64,000 nucleotides of DNA from Gaetbulibacter sp. 4G1. Its GTDB lineage: Bacteria > Bacteroidota > Bacteroidia > Flavobacteriales > Flavobacteriaceae. Both the position numbers and the translations under genes were made by a program. The notes below the pieces were generated by a model. It ran no database searches. It was not told where the DNA came from and saw only the letters and a list, made by a program, of their open reading frames with translations. Location: the NCBI RefSeq assembly GCF_002741945.1, contig NZ_MDVN01000022.1, forward strand, positions 868,001 through 932,000, in the 5' to 3' direction. Within the stretch, counting starts at the first letter, position 1; every line of letters starts with the position of its first letter. Shown one piece after another: positions 62,613 to 64,000 of this stretch.

Positions 62613-63083
62613 GTGACACCTATTTCTGATTATGAAATTAAAATAAGAGAGTTTAGTGATAATAATAGTTTAGAAGTTATTATTAACTCTAATTTAGAAT
62701 ATGAATTTTCTTTGGATGGAGCAAATTATCAGAGAAGTAACGTGTTTAGTAACTTAGTTGGAGGGAATTATATTTTATACGTTCAAGAAGTTAACGGATG
62801 TGGGATTTTAGAAACGACAGCCTCTATTTTAGATTACCCGAAGTATTTTACGCCTAATGGAGATGGTGTTAACGATTTATGGAAATTAAAAGGACAAACA
62901 TCTCGAAGATATTCAATATTTATATATGACAGGTACGGAAAACTCTTAAAACATTTATCGTATGGTAGCCATGGATGGGATGGTACTTTCAACGGCAATG
63001 AGCTTCCTGTAAACGATTATTGGTTTAAAATCATTTTTGATGAGGGAGAAGAATATTTAGGTCACTTTTCTTTAAAACGATGA
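62613..63083 (+). CDS. T9SS type B sorting domain, separated fragment
   Basis: The 3' part of the preceding gene. The frame is actually open from 62568 (VCGSDTSEVNVTITNVTP) and the GTG at 62613 is only the first possible start, giving 156 residues. It carries the gliding-motility-type C-terminal sorting domain (type B): FTPNGDGVNDLW near 85-96, IYDRYGKLLKHL, GWDGTFNGNELPVNDYWFKI and a final SLKR. Such a domain directs export by the type IX system. As a separate protein it has no signal peptide, so it should not be exported; it is best read as the tail of a broken gene. Confidence 0.8.
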   Translation: MTPISDYEIKIREFSDNNSLEVIINSNLEYEFSLDGANYQRSNVFSNLVGGNYILYVQEVNGCGILETTASILDYPKYFTPNGDGVNDLWKLKGQTSRRYSIFIYDRYGKLLKHLSYGSHGWDGTFNGNELPVNDYWFKIIFDEGEEYLGHFSLKR

Positions 63084-63085
63084 TT

Positions 63086-63688
63086 TCAAATCTTATCATG
63101 CACCTTAGTATGTTTTCCATCATTCCAAAGTGTTAAAATATCGGTAGCTACATGCGCACCACTTCCAGAAGCTATGGAAAATTGACTGCGCCAACCTGCT
63201 AATGTACCAGCAACATATAGGTTTTTTTCAATCAAATGATCTGTGTTTTTTAACCAAATACGGTCTTTTTCAATCACTGTTCTTGGGTGCGGTTCTATAT
63301 ATTGCTCTAGGCCTTTAATAGTCATTAAATTAGTATATCCAACAGCAATAACTACTAATTTAGATTGGTAAGTGTTTTTGTTGGTTTCAACTTTAAATCC
63401 GTTTGCAGATTTAGAGATAACACAAACTTTTTCGTTTTTAATTTGCTCGACATGTGGGTATAAGTCATACAATTGCTTTTTGCCACTTTCTAAAATAGAA
63501 GCCCCAGTAGTTTCTGGAGTTAACCCCAATACATTATTAAATAACGCAGTTTGTAAATGCGATGTTTTTTGGTGCGTTATAATAGCAATTTGCTTGTTCT
63601 CAGCAAAGGGTTTGTTTTTTGCAGACCCCAAAACCAAAGCACAAGATAAACCAGCTGCACCACCACCAATTATTAAAGCATCAAACAT
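63086..63688 (-). CDS. short NAD(P)/FAD-dependent oxidoreductase
   Basis: A 200-residue flavoprotein: DALIIGGGAAGLSCAL at the start is the FAD-binding Rossmann motif, and KNLYVAGTLAGWRSQFSIASGSGAHVA near 160-190 is the C-terminal FAD loop. It looks like thioredoxin reductase without the central NAD(P)H domain and without the CxxC pair, a form I have seen in Flavobacteriaceae. Its reaction is unknown. It starts right at the end of the small membrane-protein gene, in one unit. Confidence 0.8.
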   Translation of the reverse strand: MFDALIIGGGAAGLSCALVLGSAKNKPFAENKQIAIITHQKTSHLQTALFNNVLGLTPETTGASILESGKKQLYDLYPHVEQIKNEKVCVISKSANGFKVETNKNTYQSKLVVIAVGYTNLMTIKGLEQYIEPHPRTVIEKDRIWLKNTDHLIEKNLYVAGTLAGWRSQFSIASGSGAHVATDILTLWNDGKHTKVHDKI

Positions 63689-63891
63689 TATTTAGATCCT
63701 TTTGTTTTTTGCTCAATGCGTTTTGAAACCCTTAGAATACTCATCATTATAATAACACAAAATGATGCTACAATGGTTATTAATGCAATCATACTATCGC
63801 CTTCAAAAAGTGCATTAAAATCTATTTTAGTAAAGTTAAAAACGATAAGCGCAAGAGCAACAATACTAAGTAATACGGTTAATATTTTCAT
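63688..63891 (-). CDS. small two-helix membrane protein
   Basis: A 67-residue protein with two hydrophobic helices (about 2-20 and 34-55) and a basic C terminus (SKRIEQKTKGSK). I recognise no family beyond a general hypothetical membrane protein. Its stop overlaps the start of the flavoprotein gene, so they are translated together. The 109 bases to the right edge show no gene to me. Confidence 0.65.
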   Translation of the reverse strand: MKILTVLLSIVALALIVFNFTKIDFNALFEGDSMIALITIVASFCVIIMMSILRVSKRIEQKTKGSK

Positions 63892-64000
63892 GTGTTTTTA
63901 ATTATTTTTCAATAACGCTTGTTTGCCAAATGCTCATTATGAGCTAAGCAATATCAAATAAAGCTTTTATATTATGAGCAAATAATTTTACTGCTATAGC

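Overview
The window comes from a low-GC, AT-rich genome of the family Flavobacteriaceae (Bacteroidota), most likely a free-living or marine member. The evidence is the Bacteroidota-type promoter (TTG, 17 bases, TAnnTTTG) seen best before prs, the general lack of Shine-Dalgarno sites, two kinds of type IX secretion (T9SS) sorting domain (type A on a reprolysin-like protease, type B on an adhesin-like protein), many lipoproteins with Bacteroidota-style lipoboxes, an OlsF-like aminolipid synthase and the tail of phosphoenolpyruvate carboxylase. I do not name a genus. Nothing here is a phage, transposon or CRISPR array. Most of the window is chromosomal housekeeping with small accessory clusters.

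Layout. 1-7151: a co-directional catabolic-looking block: the end of a DUF1552 protein, a FucP-type sugar symporter, a di-heme cytochrome c peroxidase, a PQQ-propeller lipoprotein, a sialidase-family lipoprotein and a phytanoyl-CoA-dioxygenase-like Fe(II) enzyme. It ends in a strong bidirectional terminator shared with tRNA-Leu(CAA) on the other strand. 7343-9911: prs, rplY and pth. 9943-12987: a secreted metalloprotease on the minus strand. 13070-22083: ribF, an HTTM membrane protein, serS, a 40-residue peptide, a TPR protein, GNAT, DUF4286, rsmA and mgtE. 22195-27283: cupin, a 2-hydroxyacid dehydrogenase, then a membrane LuxR-type regulator followed by VOC, DUF4199, DUF1801, VOC, TauE/SafE and TM2 proteins. 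27367-29252: an arsenic-type cassette (ArsR, DUF6428, GNAT, ArsC) with a perfect operator palindrome but no efflux pump.

29288-33877 (minus): a CarboxypepD_reg-like protein, a two-domain aminolipid acyltransferase, aspartate kinase and GNAT. 33999-35676: fbp and an NTF2-like lipoprotein. 35736-44785: a nitrogen-assimilation locus with gltB-gltD on the minus strand and porin-glnK-amtB on the plus strand. The 450-base spacer between them has two dyad sites five helical turns apart. 44884-49244 (minus): GNAT, ppc, a CAP-domain lipoprotein and a tail-less SSB. 49409-52934: DinB, GNAT, a zinc-ribbon protein, a GIDE-like membrane protein, a CBS protein and a TPR-like secreted protein. 53010-55732 (minus): an M13 peptidase and a lipoprotein. 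55912-59867: threonine dehydrogenase, HupE/UreJ, dCMP deaminase and an S41 protease. 59965-63083: a secreted repeat protein broken by a frameshifting deletion inside a 234-base tandem repeat. The window ends with a small flavoprotein and a small membrane protein on the minus strand.

The observations I consider most worth following are: (i) the paired dyads in the nitrogen locus; (ii) the TACTTTAGTAT sites around the LuxR-type regulator; (iii) the oxidative plus glycan-catabolic block at the start; (iv) the 234-base repeat array with a deletion that uncouples the T9SS signal; (v) a family of GGGCGTTAC intergenic elements, four copies here, two facing each other; and (vi) three 10-base repeats between ssb and dinB. 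Clear novelty at the level of a new defence or mobile system was not seen.
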